A program made the position numbers and the translations under genes. From assembly GCA_009785885.1 (NCBI GenBank), contig WQUE01000070.1, positions 1 through 7,073 of the forward strand: a stretch of DNA of 7,073 bases, read 5' to 3'. Every line of letters begins with the position of its first letter. The stretch's first letter is position 1. The DNA is from Actinomycetes bacterium. Lineage in GTDB: Bacteria; Actinomycetota; Actinomycetes; Propionibacteriales; Propionibacteriaceae. This document shows positions 4,560 to 7,073 of the stretch, in pieces. The notes beneath the pieces were generated by a model. That model was not told the DNA's origin. It ran no database searches and saw nothing but the letters and a program-made list of their open reading frames with translations.

Positions 4560-7073
4560 TCAACCCAACCGACCAGGTCTCCCCCACACTCGTGCCGCCT
4601 CGCGCTGGCGCCGGGTGACCATCTGGCTCAAGCTCGCCGCGACGAGCAGGAACGCCGCCGCGCCGCTCACCGCCTGGAGCGTGTTCGTCACCGCGCCGCC
4701 GGTCTGGCCGGTGTGGATGCCGACGCCGAACACCAGGCTGATGTCGGCGGCCCACGCCTTCGACGACGCCGACCCGGACGCGATCAGCGTGTGCGCCTTC
4801 ACCGTGCTCGCCGGCATCGTGAACGTCAACGAGAACGTGCCGTCCGCGGCAACCTTCGCCGTGCCGACGCTCGTCCCGTCCAGGGTGATCGTCACGGTCT
4901 CGCCGGGCGTCCAGCCCGTCCCCACCACCGTCTGGGACTCCCCCGCCGCCGGCGCCGGATTCGCCACCGCGAGCGTCCGGTCGACAACCTTCACGGTCGC
5001 CCGCGCGGACACGTTCCCCGCCGGATCGCTCACCCGCACGGTGAGGGTCGCCCCCGGGGCGACCGGCGGCGTCGGCGTGCACGCGAACGTGCCGTCCGGC
5101 CCCACCGGTACATCCACGCAGCCGGACACGGCGTTGCCCGTGTCGTCGGTCACCGTGACCGTCGATCCCGGCTCGGCCGTCCCGGACACCACCGAGCCGT
5201 TCGTCACCGCGAGCACCGGCGCCGCCGGCACGACCGAATCCAGCGTGGCCGTGGCCGCCTTCGACGTGCGTCCCTTCGCATCGGCGACCGTGACGGACAC
5301 CTCCCCGGACGCCATGCCCGGCGGCGTCCGCACGGACCACGAGCCGTCGTCCTTCACCGTCGTCGTCGTCGTCGAACCGTCCGGCCACGTCACCGTGATC
5401 GCCCCACCGGGCAGCGCCGAACCGGCCGTGCCCGCGACCACGGTCGCGTTGGCCGCATCGATGCGCGGGGCGGCGGGCAGCGCGGTGCACGCGAACGCCA
5501 AGGAGGCCGGGAAGCCCGCCGGGGTCGCGACAACCGGATATGCGTCCGCAACGGTCTGCGTCAGGGTCGAGGAACCGCCCGTCACCGACGTCTTCAACCA
5601 CACGATGCCACCGACGGCGGCCTCGATCGTCCCGGCGTACAGGTCCTCCCCGGCGACCGCGCCGATCGAACCGGCGGGCGGCGTCGCGGCCTTCTTCACC
5701 GGCACATCCGTCCACGTCGCACCCCGGTCGGTGGACATCGCCAACGTCACCTTCGCGATCGGCAGCGCCGCCGAACCGTCCTGCTGGCCGACGTGCAGCA
5801 CCACCAGCTGGGACGCCGCCCCCTGGTTCTGCGCGTCCAGGCCCGGCAGCTCGTACCAGGCCATCCGCACCGGCTCAGGCACCGGCGTGCCGGACGTGTT
5901 CGGGGTCGACTTCCACGTCCACGTCGTGTTGATCGCCGAACCGAACGGCCAGATCGTCACATCGTGCGTCGTCGAGGTGGCCAGGCGGTACGTGTGCACC
6001 TCGGTCGCGGCCATGTCGATCTCCCACCCGTCGGTCATCGCGATCCACTCGCCGGTGGTCGTGTCGGTCAGCGTCACGTTCACATTCTCGGCGCCCGCCA
6101 GGCCCCACAAGCCGAACGCCTGATGATTGCCGTAACTGTCGACCAGCAGCGGGGAGGGCACCCGCAGCATGGCGCCGTCCCAGGTGATCTGCGTGTAGTT
6201 GTCGGGGCTCGTGCCGCTGGACAGCAGCGGCGAGCCCAGCACGATGCTGGCCCGCTGCCCCGCCGCGACGCTGACCGGCCGGGACACGACGGGAATCGTC
6301 GGCCAGACCATGTCGGTCGTGCTCACCGGATCGGTCTGATAGAAGTCGCCCTCCACCACCCAGTCGCCAGGCTCCACGTACGCCTCCTGGGTCGAAGGGG
6401 TCGCCACGAGTCCACCCGCGGAACCCCTCCCCGCAACGGCCATGTACGAGATGTAGGCGTCGACCGAAGCGCCGAACGGGCGCACCTGCAGCCCGATCGT
6501 GCCCATGTGGGACGAGTCGGCGACCACCGCGAACGGCGCGGCCACCGACGCGTCCAGCGCCTGGCCGAGCGCGTAGACGTACTCGGCGCCACTGCGCTGC
6601 AGCACGTGCCAGGTCGGGTTCCCGGCCGCGGCCATCGCCCGCAACTCGTCAGCCGTCGCGGCATCGACGTACAGCCACGGGATCGCCGGGTACGCTCCGG
6701 CGGCCATCGGCACCGCGCCGAGGAGGAACAGCTGGGCCGTCAACGCGCTGTCGGTGTCGAACACGATCGCCGCGTACCCGCCCGATTGTGCCGCGGCGAT
6801 CAGGTCGGCGACCCGCGCCGGATCGCTGTCTGCGCGCACCGTCACCAAGGCGGACGAATGGTCGTCCGGCGCTGCCGGCACGGACGTGGCGACCGGGATG
6901 ACAGTGAGCGCGTTGTCGCCGACGGGCAGATGCCCGGCGGACAGCGGATCCAGGGCTCGCATCACCGGCCGCTCCTCGTCGCCGCAATCGCCCAACGCCG
7001 CCAAGACGGTCGGCTGCCCGAGGGGCATGGACCTGGCCGTCAGCGTCCAGCTGCCCAACGGGGTGGGCGCGAC
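4560..7073 (-). CDS. Large Ig-like cell-surface protein, N-terminus outside the window
   Basis: The frame is open from the right window edge, so the gene is partial; a TTG at 7058-7056 is not needed as a start. The visible 837 residues begin with a segment that may be a protease-associated (PA)-like domain (roughly 55-147; IPWLYVDAATADELRAM resembles the end of PA domains). Next come beta-rich regions with an Asp-box-like motif STDRGATW (about 445-454). Three Ig-like repeats follow (about 533-613, 615-698 and 699-783), with patterns such as SGTAEPGSTVTVTD typical of bacterial Ig domains on surface proteins. The C-terminus has HTGQTG (4698-4715), a hydrophobic helix (about 801-819) and a basic tail TRRQR. 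The protein is therefore exported and anchored in the cell envelope, perhaps by a sortase with an unusual motif. The PA-like segment could follow a subtilisin-type protease domain lying outside the window; this is a guess. GC is very high (49 of 60 bases at 5041-5100). Confidence 0.88.
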   Translation of the reverse strand, partial: VAPTPLGSWTLTARSMPLGQPTVLAALGDCGDEERPVMRALDPLSAGHLPVGDNALTVIPVATSVPAAPDDHSSALVTVRADSDPARVADLIAAAQSGGYAAIVFDTDSALTAQLFLLGAVPMAAGAYPAIPWLYVDAATADELRAMAAAGNPTWHVLQRSGAEYVYALGQALDASVAAPFAVVADSSHMGTIGLQVRPFGASVDAYISYMAVAGRGSAGGLVATPSTQEAYVEPGDWVVEGDFYQTDPVSTTDMVWPTIPVVSRPVSVAAGQRASIVLGSPLLSSGTSPDNYTQITWDGAMLRVPSPLLVDSYGNHQAFGLWGLAGAENVNVTLTDTTTGEWIAMTDGWEIDMAATEVHTYRLATSTTHDVTIWPFGSAINTTWTWKSTPNTSGTPVPEPVRMAWYELPGLDAQNQGAASQLVVLHVGQQDGSAALPIAKVTLAMSTDRGATWTDVPVKKAATPPAGSIGAVAGEDLYAGTIEAAVGGIVWLKTSVTGGSSTLTQTVADAYPVVATPAGFPASLAFACTALPAAPRIDAANATVVAGTAGSALPGGAITVTWPDGSTTTTTVKDDGSWSVRTPPGMASGEVSVTVADAKGRTSKAATATLDSVVPAAPVLAVTNGSVVSGTAEPGSTVTVTDDTGNAVSGCVDVPVGPDGTFACTPTPPVAPGATLTVRVSDPAGNVSARATVKVVDRTLAVANPAPAAGESQTVVGTGWTPGETVTITLDGTSVGTAKVAADGTFSLTFTMPASTVKAHTLIASGSASSKAWAADISLVFGVGIHTGQTGGAVTNTLQAVSGAAAFLLVAASLSQMVTRRQREAARVWGRPGRLG
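4591..4661. repeat. 71-bp direct repeat, right copy
   Basis: This copy is part of the intact surface-protein gene and encodes its membrane helix end and basic tail. It matches 766-836 at 70 of 71 bases. After the repeat the gene continues for ten further codons (VWGRPGRLG and stop), while the left copy ends after one more residue with TAG. The different endings show that one of the two borders was changed. Confidence 0.93.
4698..4715 (-). other. Possible sortase-like sorting motif HTGQTG in the surface protein
   Basis: The motif is followed by about 25 residues leading into a hydrophobic helix and then an Arg-rich tail, the order expected of a cell-wall sorting signal. It is not a canonical LPXTG or LAXTG motif, so a plain membrane anchor is an equally good reading. 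Confidence 0.35.

Noticed and set aside
4504..5715. 403-codon minus-strand frame
   Set aside because: It is a Gly/Arg/Asp-rich out-of-frame reading of the surface-protein gene on its own strand.
4615..6123. 502-codon plus-strand open frame
   Set aside because: It is the antisense of the surface-protein gene; its Val/Thr/Ser/Pro-rich product mirrors the codons of the opposite strand.

Overview
The window is high-GC DNA from an actinobacterium-like Gram-positive. The support is GTG/TTG-type starts, strong GC bias at third codon positions, Sec-type export of small proteins, and a large Ig-like surface protein with a C-terminal membrane anchor. I cannot place it to genus. No tRNA, rRNA, CRISPR array, transposase or integrase is visible.

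Layout. Positions 1-765 hold no gene I can support; there are competing open frames and one long inverted repeat (76-125). At 766-836 lies a detached 71-bp copy of the 3' end of the large minus-strand surface-protein gene. From 837 to 1088 is a leader or intergenic stretch with a poly-C hairpin (923-945) and a second hairpin (1038-1065) just before a strong Shine-Dalgarno. From 1089 to 4558 runs one rightward gene cluster. It encodes a secreted, Trp/Tyr-rich 146-residue protein, then (after a perfect 16-bp stem-loop) an ABC ATPase, an ABC-2 permease, a small membrane-anchored protein and a second ABC-2 permease. The last four genes overlap each other by 4 to 8 bases and must be co-expressed. 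From 4560 leftward-transcribed DNA runs to the window edge: a large Ig-like cell-surface protein whose N-terminus lies outside the window.

Reading of the cluster. The ATPase belongs to the BcrA/LanF-like group: it has a glutamate ('E-loop') where most ABC ATPases have the Q-loop glutamine, and an SLGMK signature. Two permeases of about 255 residues match the size of LanE and LanG. In known systems such FEG transporters protect a producer from its own membrane-active bacteriocin. The first gene encodes a Sec-exported protein with a mature part of about 104 residues that is very rich in aromatics and has two cysteines, resembling a non-lantibiotic bacteriocin. No modification enzyme is present. 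The most economical reading is an antimicrobial-protein plus self-immunity cassette in which a small membrane-anchored accessory protein sits between the two permease genes. This function is inference; I do not recognise the secreted protein or the accessory protein as members of a named family.

The cassette lies between two direct copies (70/71 identical) of the surface-protein gene's 3' end, and the secreted-protein gene is clearly lower in GC than its surroundings. Together these suggest that the cassette was acquired by insertion at the end of the surface-protein gene.
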